46,132 bases of DNA from Gammaproteobacteria bacterium (lineage in GTDB: Bacteria; Pseudomonadota; Gammaproteobacteria; Chromatiales; Chromatiaceae). The stretch spans positions 1-46,132 of the forward strand of contig JAAAOQ010000073.1 of assembly GCA_009908845.1 (NCBI GenBank). The letters run 5' to 3'. Positions within the stretch are counted from its first letter, which is position 1. Each line of letters opens with the position of its first letter. The notes under the pieces were generated by a model. It ran no database searches. It had not been told where the DNA came from and was given only the letters and a program-made list of their open reading frames with translations. The position numbers and the translations under genes were made by a program. Shown here piece by piece: positions 27,711-37,134 of the stretch.

Positions 27711-28232
27711 ATGCAAACGGCTGTTCTCCTAATAACGCTCCTGGGCATGGCCCTAGTTGCGGCCGCTTTCTACGTGGTGGTTGCGCGCTCCGGGCCGCGA
27801 GACGACGACTACTCGGGCATCACCCAGCAGGGCTACCTGATTCGCCGTTGGTGGTTCCTGTTCTTGTGTGGGTTTGGGGTGCTGGTGAGCGCCTGGTCCC
27901 TGATCCCGTTTCCGCTCCAGGCGGGCGGGGTCGGTGCGCCGCGGGCCATTGATGTCACGGGGCGGATGTGGTCCTGGGACATTGCGTCAAGCAGTGCCCA
28001 GGTGGGTGAGTCGGTCCGTTTTCGCGTGACCTCGGCGGATGTGAACCATGGCTTCGCCCTCTATGGCCCCGACGACCAGATCGTTGCCCAGACCCAGGCG
28101 ATGCCGGGCTACGTCAATGAAGTGGATGTGACCTTCGAACAACCCGGCCAGTATCGGGTGCTTTGTTTGGAATATTGCGGCCTGGCGCATCATGCAATGG
28201 CCGCTGAGATCACTGTGAGCGAGGGCTCCTGA
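27711..28232 (+). CDS. norS: CuA cupredoxin subunit II of an sNOR-type heme-copper NO reductase
   Basis: Two N-terminal TMs; CuA motif CLEYCGLAHHAM plus DVNHGFALY. Confidence 0.78.
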   Translation: MQTAVLLITLLGMALVAAAFYVVVARSGPRDDDYSGITQQGYLIRRWWFLFLCGFGVLVSAWSLIPFPLQAGGVGAPRAIDVTGRMWSWDIASSSAQVGESVRFRVTSADVNHGFALYGPDDQIVAQTQAMPGYVNEVDVTFEQPGQYRVLCLEYCGLAHHAMAAEITVSEGS

Positions 28233-28233
28233 T

Positions 28234-29691
28234 ATGGCAACGCTGCAAGCCGATTATGCAACCCCCGAGACTGAACGCACGCCGGTGGTCAAACTCTATC
28301 TGGCCATCGGGCTGATCGTCTTCGCCGCTTTGATGTTGGTAGGTGTGCTGATGCGGGCGGCGCAGGGTGCCTCCTTGAGCAGTATCGGCCCCGCCCTGTT
28401 CTACCAGCTGATGACATTGCATGGCGCCGGTATGGTCGGGACCGCTGGCCTGGCGGCATTGGCGGTCAATTGGTACTTCTTGAGTCGCTATGTACGGCTA
28501 AACCCGCGGGTATTCCTGGGAGCGCTGATCCTTTCGTTGGTGGCCGTGGCCATGATCGTGGGCGCGATTATGATCGGCAAGTTCGCAGCCGGTTGGACCT
28601 TCCTCTACCCGTTGCCGGCGAATCCGCTCGGCCAGTGGGGTACGGGTGCCGCGCTGTTCTTCGTTGCCGGCCTGCTAGTGCTCGGGGTCGCCTTTTTGCT
28701 GGTCTACCTCGACATGGGCCTGGCCATTGTGCGGCGCTACGGCAGCATCGCCCGGGCACTTGGACTACCGATGTTGTTCGGCCTAGAACGGGTCGATTCC
28801 GCGCATCCACCAACGGTCGTGGCCAGTGCCATGGTGTTGATCGTCAATGTCGCAGGTATCGCGGCGGGTGCGGTCGTGCTGGTGATGACCATGTTGCACC
28901 TGGTCTTTCCGGCGCTGGCGCCGGATGCCCTGCTGATGAAGAACCTGATCTACTTCTTCGGCCATGTATTCATCAATGCCACCATCTATTCTGCGGTGAT
29001 CGCGGTCTACGAGATCCTGCCGTTGTATGCGCGGCGCCCATGGAAGGTTTCGCGGCCGTTTCTTGCGGCATGGCTGGCTGTGACCTTGATGGTGTTGGCG
29101 GTCTACCCGCATCATCTGTTGATGGACTTCGCGTTGCCCGCCTGGATGGCGGTGATGGGGCAGATCCTGTCTTACACCAGCGGCATTCCGGTGCTCGTGG
29201 TCACGGCCTTCGGCGGACTGATGCTGATCTACCGATCGGGCATCCGCTGGGATGCCGCGTCCAGTCTGTTGGTGCTGGGCCTGTTCGGTTGGGCGGTGGG
29301 TATCGTACCGGCGGTGATCGACGGTATGATCTCGGTCAACCTGGTGATGCACAACACGCAGTGGGTACCCGGTCATTTCCATTTCTACCTGCTGATCGGG
29401 GTGGTGCCGATGGTGCTCGGGTTCGCGAGCTATCTCGGCAGCAACGGCGAGCAGGGCCAAACGGGGCGACTGGGCGTGGGTGTGTTTGCCGTGGGCGCCG
29501 TCCTGCTCTGTTTGACCTTTCTGGTGTCGGGCGCAAACTCTGTGCCGCGCCGCTTCGCGGTGCACGAAGAGGCCTGGCAGTGGCTGGGTAATCTCGGTGC
29601 CTTGTCTGGCGGCCTGGTGTTGATCGGCACGCTGATGATTGCATTGCCGATCTTGATGCGCTTACCGCGGGCACGACTCAGCGCCGTATGA
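28234..29691 (+). CDS. norY: Heme-copper oxidase superfamily subunit I, sNOR-type
   Basis: 12-TM-like HCO with MTLHGAGM, IYFFGHVFINATIY in place of the usual HPEVY, PHHLLMDF and QWVPGHFHFYLL. Confidence 0.8.
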   Translation: MATLQADYATPETERTPVVKLYLAIGLIVFAALMLVGVLMRAAQGASLSSIGPALFYQLMTLHGAGMVGTAGLAALAVNWYFLSRYVRLNPRVFLGALILSLVAVAMIVGAIMIGKFAAGWTFLYPLPANPLGQWGTGAALFFVAGLLVLGVAFLLVYLDMGLAIVRRYGSIARALGLPMLFGLERVDSAHPPTVVASAMVLIVNVAGIAAGAVVLVMTMLHLVFPALAPDALLMKNLIYFFGHVFINATIYSAVIAVYEILPLYARRPWKVSRPFLAAWLAVTLMVLAVYPHHLLMDFALPAWMAVMGQILSYTSGIPVLVVTAFGGLMLIYRSGIRWDAASSLLVLGLFGWAVGIVPAVIDGMISVNLVMHNTQWVPGHFHFYLLIGVVPMVLGFASYLGSNGEQGQTGRLGVGVFAVGAVLLCLTFLVSGANSVPRRFAVHEEAWQWLGNLGALSGGLVLIGTLMIALPILMRLPRARLSAV

Positions 29692-30287
29692 GCCCGCGCA
29701 CCGCGATTGGTATCGTCCTGGCCGGGGGTCTGGTGACGGCGCTGCTTTGGCAGCGTACAGCAGGCTTCTCGGCCTTTACCTACGAGACCTGGCGTCGGGT
29801 CGAGGTCGCTCGCGAGCCAGCGCCGGTATCGGACTGGCGGTTGCAAGATGCCCAGGGCGACTTCGTCCGTCTCTCGGAGTGGCGCGATGAAACACTGCTG
29901 GTCGGGTTCATCTACACCAGTTGCCCTTCGGTCTGCGTGGCGATTGGGTCGCGTTACCAGCAACTCCAGCGCACATTGCAGGCCAATCCATCGGCCGACG
30001 TGCATCTGCTATCCATCAGCATCGACCCCGACAGGGATACGCCGGAGCACCTCGCCGAGTACCGGCGTCGCCATGCTGGGCTGCAATCCTCCTGGACGGT
30101 CGCGCGTCCGGCTGATGCGCAGGTACTGGGCGATATGATTCGAGAGACTGGCCTGCGCGTGATCCCCGATCAGCTCGGTGGCTTCTCGCACAGTGAGTCA
30201 TTGCACTGGATCCGTGACGGGCAATTGCTGAGGATCAGCGATTGGCGTGATCCCGAGCTCGAGAAGATGATCACAGATGGCGGCTGA
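29688..30287 (+). CDS. senC: SCO1/SenC protein of the norSY cluster
   Basis: VGFIYTSCPSVCVAIGSRYQQLQ...LLSISIDPDRDTPEHLAEYRRRH; overlaps norY. Confidence 0.88.
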   Translation: MSPRTAIGIVLAGGLVTALLWQRTAGFSAFTYETWRRVEVAREPAPVSDWRLQDAQGDFVRLSEWRDETLLVGFIYTSCPSVCVAIGSRYQQLQRTLQANPSADVHLLSISIDPDRDTPEHLAEYRRRHAGLQSSWTVARPADAQVLGDMIRETGLRVIPDQLGGFSHSESLHWIRDGQLLRISDWRDPELEKMITDGG

Positions 30288-30870
30288 GCCGTCGCAGGGC
30301 GCAGCGCGCACAATCCTGTTGGCGATCAGTGTCGCCGGGTTGTTTCCCCCGGTCGCGGCGCTGTTCGAGGCCAGTATGCGGTCGCACCTCTTGGTGCAGA
30401 TGCCCCTGCTGGCGTTCTGCGGTGGGTACTGGGTGTACCGGTCCCCTCGCCTGAAGCGCTGGCTGGAACGGGTTGACCCGAGCGGTTATATCGCCTTGGT
30501 CGTCGGCAGCGGTTGGTTCATCTACTGGATGCTGCCGATTAGCTTGGACCTCGCGACCTTTGACCCCGCCATACGATTGTTGAAGATCGTCACTGTGCCG
30601 GTATGCGTCGGCGCGGCCCTGACCTGGAGCTGGTTGCGGCTCGGGCCAATCGGACGCGGGGTCATGCTATTGGAGGCCTGGGCCATTCTCGGGCGCTTGG
30701 GGTGGGTCTATCTGATCAGCCCAGTTCAGCTATGCAGCAACTATTTGATCGGCGATCAACAGCGCACTGGGTCTCTGCTATTGGGTGCGGCACTGATCAG
30801 TGCCGTCGGGATAGCGCTGTGGGCCGTTTTTGGGCCTTTCCGTAAATCTCACCGGACGGAGCGAGAGTAA
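30277..30870 (+). CDS. Integral membrane protein (orf1-like of norSY-senC-orf1)
   Basis: Overlaps senC; hydrophobic multi-TM protein at the position of orf1. Confidence 0.7.
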   Translation: MAAEPSQGAARTILLAISVAGLFPPVAALFEASMRSHLLVQMPLLAFCGGYWVYRSPRLKRWLERVDPSGYIALVVGSGWFIYWMLPISLDLATFDPAIRLLKIVTVPVCVGAALTWSWLRLGPIGRGVMLLEAWAILGRLGWVYLISPVQLCSNYLIGDQQRTGSLLLGAALISAVGIALWAVFGPFRKSHRTERE

Positions 30871-30876
30871 GACGCG

Positions 30877-31287
30877 GTGTATATCACGAAGTACACAGAC
30901 TATTCGCTGCGCACCCTAATGCTCCTGGCGCAGCAGGGTGGGGACCAACGGCTCAGTATCGCGGAGATCAGCGAGACCCTGCGGGTATCGCACAATCACT
31001 TGATGAAGGTGGTCAACAATCTCGCGCGTCTCGGGCTGGTCGACTCGCTGCGCGGCCGCGGGGGCGGCATTCGCCTCGTGCCCCGCACGCGTCAGATGAC
31101 CATCGGCGCGGTGATGCGCGAGCTCGAACCGGTTGAACCGCTCGTCGATTGCGACGCAGGCCCCTGCCCGTTCCGTGGTGGCTGTGAACTGGATTTTGCG
31201 CTGCAACGCGCAATGCATGCCTTTCTCGAGGAGTTGGACAAGAAGACCTTGTCCGATCTGGTGCGCGACAAGATAGTTGACGTCTGA
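30877..31287 (+). CDS. nsrR: Rrf2-family regulator, NsrR-like
   Basis: MYITKYTDYSLRTLMLLAQQ...VSHNHLMKVVNNLARLGLVDSLRGRGGGIRL; three Cys in DCDAGPCPFRGGCELDFAL. Confidence 0.88.
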   Translation: MYITKYTDYSLRTLMLLAQQGGDQRLSIAEISETLRVSHNHLMKVVNNLARLGLVDSLRGRGGGIRLVPRTRQMTIGAVMRELEPVEPLVDCDAGPCPFRGGCELDFALQRAMHAFLEELDKKTLSDLVRDKIVDV

Positions 31288-31415
31288 ATCATGCAGTTTC
31301 TGAGGCATCGAGCTAATCACCTAATTTACTCCGATCGAACTCGAGTAACGAATAGACTTAGGGAGATGTTGATTTCTTCAGCGTTTCCCGCGCGGGGCAG
31401 GAAAACCCGCCATTA

Positions 31416-31435
31416 TCAGCGGCATAAGCCGCTGA
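31416..31435. other. Short perfect hairpin upstream of the aquaporin gene
   Basis: TCAGCGGC-ATAA-GCCGCTGA, 8-bp stem and 4-nt loop. Confidence 0.5.
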
Positions 31436-31565
31436 AAATGAAGCGACTCGGAAACTGCTTTTTCGAATCGCGTGCTGATTCTTGCCAGGAAGCAAATAAT
31501 TCAGCGCCTAATTGGGCCGTTCTCAAGCTTAACCCTTTAACACCTTAGCTTACGGGAGAATCCAC

Positions 31566-32282
31566 ATGAACAAGAAATACGCTTCCGAGTTTATCGGTAC
31601 GTTTGCTCTAGTCTTTTTTGGCTGCGGCGCTGTTACAGTTGATCAGCTAAGCGGTGGGGCTCTTGGGTTAATTGGCATAGCGACTGTCTTTGGGCTTGTC
31701 GTGATGACGATGGTCTACACCTATGGCCATGTTTCTGGTGCTCATATCAATCCTGCTGTGACTATAGCGCTGGCTTTTTCTAATCGAATTGATAGGAAAG
31801 AAGTTCCCCCCTATGTCGGTGCTCAAGTCGCGGGAGCAATCCTTGCAAGCGTGATTGACTTGACGGTTCTTAGGCCCCTATTCATTGACCAGACTATTCT
31901 AGGAGAAATGTCCCTTGGGGTGACCCAGCCTGTAAATGGCAGCTTTATGACAGCTCTTATAGTGGAGGCTATTCTTACTTTCTTTCTAATGACCGTCATC
32001 CTGGGCACCGTGGTTGACAAGCCAGCAGCTGGGAATTTCGCTGGTGTAGCAATAGGGGCAACCGTGGCATTTCTGATTATGTTCGGCGGTCCGATCACAG
32101 GCGGTTCACTAAACCCCGCAAGAAGTCTTGGTCCCGCGCTCGTTTCAGGCGAGCTTTCTCATATCATTGCTTATTTGGTCGGCCCGACTACCGGAGCCAT
32201 TGGTGCTGTAGCTCTTTACGATAAATTAAAGGCTTTGGCAAACAGGTCGAGTCTAGAGCAAGGTGAAGAGTCAGCGCTGTAA
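31566..32282 (+). CDS. MIP-family aquaporin/channel
   Basis: GHVSGAHINPAVTIALAF and GGSLNPARSLGPALVSGE (both NPA boxes); MNKKYASEFIGTFALVFFGCGAV. Confidence 0.93.
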   Translation: MNKKYASEFIGTFALVFFGCGAVTVDQLSGGALGLIGIATVFGLVVMTMVYTYGHVSGAHINPAVTIALAFSNRIDRKEVPPYVGAQVAGAILASVIDLTVLRPLFIDQTILGEMSLGVTQPVNGSFMTALIVEAILTFFLMTVILGTVVDKPAAGNFAGVAIGATVAFLIMFGGPITGGSLNPARSLGPALVSGELSHIIAYLVGPTTGAIGAVALYDKLKALANRSSLEQGEESAL

Positions 32283-32315
32283 CAGCCAAGAATTTCACTG
32301 AAACTAGATGAATTA

Positions 32316-32348
32316 AAAAGCTCAAAGTAATTTCTGCTTTGAGCTTTT
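32316..32348 (+). terminator. Rho-independent terminator-like hairpin after the aquaporin gene
   Basis: AAAAGCTCAAAG-TAATTTCTG-CTTTGAGCTTTT, 12-bp perfect stem ending in T-rich sequence. Confidence 0.8.
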
Positions 32349-33514
32349 CATTTTTCAGAGAAACGAAACCAACTGCCCGAAATGCGCATTTTTGATATAG
32401 GTCCCGTGGGCGCATAGTCGCGGTTTCGGAAAACGTCGCACTTGACGCACTTGCAGAAGCACCCGACCGGATTGAGACTGGGTGAAACTGCTTTACGGAT
32501 CGAAGACGCCGCTCCACTCACTTCCGCAATGCCGCTAACTCGTCCAAGGTTCAGCGCGCAGCGACCTGACGCACGCGAAACCGCTCCGGTTTGTCGGAGG
32601 CAGTTTGTTATGAACAAGGCCGTCGTGGCGGCCGGCTTGGTTTTCCGATAGGCATGTGCCTTGGTCTCGGCGGATGGAAGATGCCCGGTGCTCGAGCCCA
32701 AGCGCCGCTGGTTGACCCATTGAACCGGTCCCGAGTCTCTGACTCTTCAACGGTGGAACTCCGTCCAAGACTGCGTGTTGGCCACCTCGGCGACGTAGAG
32801 GCCGTTGATGGTGAGCCTCGCGCTCTTCAACGCTTCCGCCCGGGCCGCTCGCCGCGATCGCCCCGGATTTTTTCGGACACTTTCTTCTGGTCTGGACTGA
32901 CGTGGAGACGTCGTGGAGCGACATCACCCGCGGTCTCTGGTCGATTTCGATGCTGACGCCAAGCCCCACCACGAGCGCCCGCAGGCGGTTGCGCCTGTGC
33001 GGTCTCCGTCATCAAAGCGAGCGCTGCCAAGGCGCCGGACGGCCTCGCGTCCAGGCGGCCGCTGCCAGTGCGACAGATTGACCCAGCCGATGAATCCGAC
33101 AGCGACAATGTGTCGCGCGCCTCCGCACCGATACACCTGTCCCGGGGTCCCGACCAGCATGGGTGTATGGGCCGGCCTAGGCGTTGCGCGCGCAGTCGCT
33201 ACAACCGCTTGAATCGGTCGCTGTGGCGCCGCAGCCGCCGCTATCAGTGGCCTCGCCGCCCCCCGTCAGCGCGAGCGGCCGACGATCTTGGATAGACCGT
33301 CCCCATAGCTGGCATAAGCGTTGCTTATAGCCGGGACGCGGCCATGCCGAGAACAGGTTCACGGCCAACGACTCGTCAAAATCTGCCGATACAGAAGATC
33401 GCTCAATCCAAAAACAAGAAGACTGCAGTCCTGGATTTGACTTTCGGGACTGTCCTCAGCATGTCCAAGCGAGCCAAGCTCGCAATTTTTCACTAATGGC
33501 GTGGAGGTCCACCT

Positions 33515-34558
33515 ATGCAACCTGAAACCCTTATGCAACCTGAAACCCATGATTCCGACGCCGCCGCAAACGCCGGCAATCATAGTATTGCGGCTCTCGA
33601 AAAGATGGGGGAGGTGTGGAAAGAACGTGCACAGGTGAAGAACGAAGAGTTCGAAGTCGAAATGATGTACAGCACAGAGTATGACGACTTCTTGGATCGC
33701 TTAATCCCGTTTCACCAGCATCCGCGTTACGGCGAGCTTAATGATGAGATGCGCACGAAGATCTTGTCGTCCGGCTGGATCGCCTATAACGAGAAAACCA
33801 TCGATATTGAATCGAAAATCATCTCGCCGATCTGCAATGAAATCATCTACGGTACACTGCCGGGTACGCAAGACGAAACCATCAAATGGCTGGCCGCACA
33901 AACTCTGACAGATGAGGCCTACCATGTGTTGATGGTGATCCAGACCGCACGTATGGCACGGACACAGCGTGGTTTGTTGGACCTGCGTTTGCCCAGCTTC
34001 GACTTGGTTAACCAGATCGAGCTTGAAGCGGCGAAGTATTCCGAGAACTGGCAAAAGAAGATCGTTCGTACGGTCGCCTGCATCTGTTCCGAGGTGTTTA
34101 TCAGCGACTATCTGAGCCTGCTCTCCGACGCCGACGATGTGCAGCCGATCAACAAGATCACCACCGATGCACACCGTAAGGATGAATTGGCGCACAGCGG
34201 CATCTTCCGTCACCTGACCAAGGAAATCGTCCGTCACCTGACGCCGCGTGAGCTCGCGTTCTTCGCGCAGATGCTGCCGCGCCCGATGCGTTGGTTCGCC
34301 AGTCAGGAGTTGAACGTATGGGAGACCATCCTGCAACAGCTCGACTATGAGCACAGCAAAGAGGTGATCGGTGATACCCGGGCGGAGGCAGAAGTTGCCC
34401 TGTTCCGTGTCGATTTCTCAGAGCTGATCGAGCTTGCCGAAGAAACTGGCTTGCTGGACACGCCCGAAGGTCGTGAGTCCTTCGAGGCCGAAGGTTTGCT
34501 TGGTAATGCCTCGACGACCGAGCGCGAACGGCCCTCCGTCGCCGTGAACATGAAATAG
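33515..34558 (+). CDS. AurF-like diiron N-oxygenase family protein
   Basis: Ligand pattern like AurF/CmlI: E in KTIDIESKII, EX2H in DEAYH, E in CICSEVF, HX3EX2H in HRKDELAH. RBS GGAGG. Confidence 0.82.
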   Translation: MQPETLMQPETHDSDAAANAGNHSIAALEKMGEVWKERAQVKNEEFEVEMMYSTEYDDFLDRLIPFHQHPRYGELNDEMRTKILSSGWIAYNEKTIDIESKIISPICNEIIYGTLPGTQDETIKWLAAQTLTDEAYHVLMVIQTARMARTQRGLLDLRLPSFDLVNQIELEAAKYSENWQKKIVRTVACICSEVFISDYLSLLSDADDVQPINKITTDAHRKDELAHSGIFRHLTKEIVRHLTPRELAFFAQMLPRPMRWFASQELNVWETILQQLDYEHSKEVIGDTRAEAEVALFRVDFSELIELAEETGLLDTPEGRESFEAEGLLGNASTTERERPSVAVNMK

Positions 34559-34593
34559 CACCACGACTGGTCCACGCATTTCGCTACACACAA

Positions 34594-34620
34594 GGGCACC
34601 TTGAACAATTCAAGGTGCCC
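34594..34620. other. Strong hairpin between the diiron oxygenase and amidotransferase genes
   Basis: GGGCACCTTGAA-CAA-TTCAAGGTGCCC, 12-bp perfect stem, no following T tract. Confidence 0.6.
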
Positions 34621-34743
34621 CGGGAGTTGCCATCGCGTCAGTGATGCAAGACGGGGCGAAGCCGAAATCGCATTCTCGCTCTGCGTCGTGAAAAATCGCC
34701 GGCTTGGTGATTCTTCAAGGTCGCCAAAACAGCAGGAGTAAAA

Positions 34744-35469
34744 ATGTTCGCACATGTGGTCCAGCATATTGCTTTTGAGCATTTGGGCAATCTGGAGCCA
34801 GTGTTACGCAAACACGGCTACAGCATTAACACCTTTATGGCGGGCGTCGACGAACTTGGCCCAATCAGTGAAGACGACCCGGACTTGCTGATCGTCCTGG
34901 GCGGCCCGATCGGTGTCTACGAAACCGATGCCTATCCGTATCTGGAAACCGAACTGCAGCTGATCCGTGATCGCATCGCACGCAATCGGCCTGTCCTCGG
35001 TATCTGCCTGGGCTGTCAGCTGATTGCCAGAGCGCTGGGCGCGGATGTGTATCCCGGTGGGACAAAGGAGATCGGCTGGGCGCCGTTGGAAATACACAGC
35101 GATGTCGAGGGGAACGTCCTGGCGCCGATGCAGGAAGCAGCGGATGTTCTGCATTGGCATGGAGACACGTTTGAGCTGCCGGCCGGTGCAACCCTGCTGG
35201 CGTCGTCGGCGGTCTATCCAAATCAGGCCTTCCGCTACCGAGACAATGTGCTCGCGCTGCAATTCCATCTGGAGGTTGAGCCCGAAGCCTTGGAAAGCTG
35301 GTACCTCGGTCATGCGCACGAGATTGGCTCGGTAGACGGGCTGACGGTTCCTAAACTACGGGAAGACGGCCAGCGCTATGGGCCGACTCTGCAAGGTCCA
35401 GCCCAGCAGGTCTGGGTGAAGTGGCTGGAGTCTTTATCGGCTCAGGATACCGTCGCGGCAGTGGCATGA
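34744..35469 (+). CDS. Class I glutamine amidotransferase (GMP synthase-like)
   Basis: PDLLIVLGGPIGVYE; nucleophile GICLGCQLIARALG; FHLEVEPE (Cys-His-Glu triad present). Confidence 0.9.
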   Translation: MFAHVVQHIAFEHLGNLEPVLRKHGYSINTFMAGVDELGPISEDDPDLLIVLGGPIGVYETDAYPYLETELQLIRDRIARNRPVLGICLGCQLIARALGADVYPGGTKEIGWAPLEIHSDVEGNVLAPMQEAADVLHWHGDTFELPAGATLLASSAVYPNQAFRYRDNVLALQFHLEVEPEALESWYLGHAHEIGSVDGLTVPKLREDGQRYGPTLQGPAQQVWVKWLESLSAQDTVAAVA

Positions 35470-35661
35470 GCTACCGAGAACGCTCACGGCGGCTCTACCG
35501 GTGATAAGGGCTGATGGCTATCGCTCTTGTATCGTAAGTCCCAACATCGTTCACGGCTGTCCGGGAACGGTTAAGGGTCATTTCGATCACCGCTTGAGCC
35601 TCCTTATAATCAGACCGATTATCCACTTGCAACATGAATAATTAATACAGAAGGGGGGAGG

Positions 35662-37053
35662 ATGAGTTTTAAACGCTATCGGTGTTCTACCTGCTCGCAC
35701 ATCTACGACGAGGCTGTGGGGGATCCGATTTTCGGAGTGGCCCCGGGGACTCGATTCGATGACCTGCCGGACGAATGGTTTTGCTCGGTGTGCGGTGATC
35801 CTCGTGAAAGTTTTGAGTTTATCGGTTTGTCCGAGCATACGCACGCCCTTGGCGAGCGAAGCAATGACCAGGAAGGCGATCCGATTGTGGTCGTTGGCGC
35901 TGGGATCGGCGGTTGGTACATCGCCGAGCAACTGCGCCAGATGGGTGCCAAGAACCCGATCACGATCGTCACAAAAGATGACGGTGACTACTACTACAAG
36001 CCGCACCTGTCGGTGTCCGTTTCCAGCAAGTCACGTGCTGATCTGATCATTGCCAAAGGCCCGGACCGCGCGCAGCTGCTGAACGTGGACTTGCGCGCCC
36101 GTACCCAGGTGCTTGGTCTCGATCGTCAGAAAAAGCGTCTGTTAACCGACAAAGGCAAGGTCGAGTACACGAAGTTGGTGCTTGCGACCGGCGCGATGCC
36201 GCTCCGTCTCTATGAGCGCCGTATCCAGCAGCATATCCATCAGCTGAATGACCTGGACCATTATGAGTCGCTGGCGGAACTGCTGAACAGTGGGAGCAAG
36301 CGCGTAATGATCCTGGGCGCCGGCTTGATCGGGTGTGAGTTGGGCGATCACCTTGCTCGTGCCGGGCATGAGGTCGCGATCAACGATAGAGCCCCACACT
36401 TGCTATCTGCCGTCGTGTCCGAGGGTGTTTCGACCTACGCTCGCGATCGATACGTGCAGAACGGGGTCGCGTTCTTGCTCGGTACCACGATGAACGACGT
36501 CACCAAAGACGACACTGGTTTGCAGATCCGGTTCGAGGATGGGGGCACGCTGGAGCGCGACGTCGTCATCTCAGCGATCGGTCTGAAGCCCAACGTTGAG
36601 CTTGCCGCCCGAGCGGGCCTTGATGTTGGCCGAGGTATCAAGGTCGATAACACCATGCGGACCAGCGACCCGGATATCTACGCTATCGGTGATTGCGCTG
36701 AACTCAATGGACAGGTGTTTTCATTCGTCGATCCCATCAATCGCCAGGCTGCCGTGATCGTGGATCAGCTTTGTGGTGAAGGCGAGCAGCGCTTCGAGCC
36801 GCGTGCGCCGATCGTTCTCGTAAAGTCTCGTTTCTGTCCGATCAAATCAGTACCGCCGGAGCGCTCGCGCCGCGCGGACAGTACGCTACGCCGCGTGCAC
36901 AGCTCCGACCAGGGTGTGGTCGATGAATGGTGGAGTGATGATGGGCAACTGCTCGGCTACAGTGCCTGTGGCGATTTTGCCGAGAGCTATGAGCCAGCGC
37001 CGCACCAGGGTGACCGCGCCAAGCTGACCGCGCCAGTTGGGGCGACAATCTAA
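35662..37053 (+). CDS. Rubredoxin domain fused to FAD/NAD(P)-dependent rubredoxin reductase (NorW-like)
   Basis: N-terminal YRCSTCSHIYDEAVGDPIFGVAPGTRFDDLPDEWFCSVCGDPRESFE; then IVVVGAGIGGWYIAEQLRQMG, KLVLATGAMPLRL, VMILGAGLIGCELGDHLARAGHEV, DIYAIGDCAE. Confidence 0.93.
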   Translation: MSFKRYRCSTCSHIYDEAVGDPIFGVAPGTRFDDLPDEWFCSVCGDPRESFEFIGLSEHTHALGERSNDQEGDPIVVVGAGIGGWYIAEQLRQMGAKNPITIVTKDDGDYYYKPHLSVSVSSKSRADLIIAKGPDRAQLLNVDLRARTQVLGLDRQKKRLLTDKGKVEYTKLVLATGAMPLRLYERRIQQHIHQLNDLDHYESLAELLNSGSKRVMILGAGLIGCELGDHLARAGHEVAINDRAPHLLSAVVSEGVSTYARDRYVQNGVAFLLGTTMNDVTKDDTGLQIRFEDGGTLERDVVISAIGLKPNVELAARAGLDVGRGIKVDNTMRTSDPDIYAIGDCAELNGQVFSFVDPINRQAAVIVDQLCGEGEQRFEPRAPIVLVKSRFCPIKSVPPERSRRADSTLRRVHSSDQGVVDEWWSDDGQLLGYSACGDFAESYEPAPHQGDRAKLTAPVGATI

Positions 37054-37134
37054 AGCCGTCTAATCGTGCCGGATACCTCGCATATGCGCTCAGCTCGGCA
37101 TCCGGTTAGGCTTGACCATAACAGAGTAAGTGAC

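Noticed and set aside
28783-29565. 260-aa minus-strand ORF opposite norY
   Set aside because: His/Gln/Arg-rich shadow of a membrane-protein gene; the plus-strand heme-copper subunit is clear.
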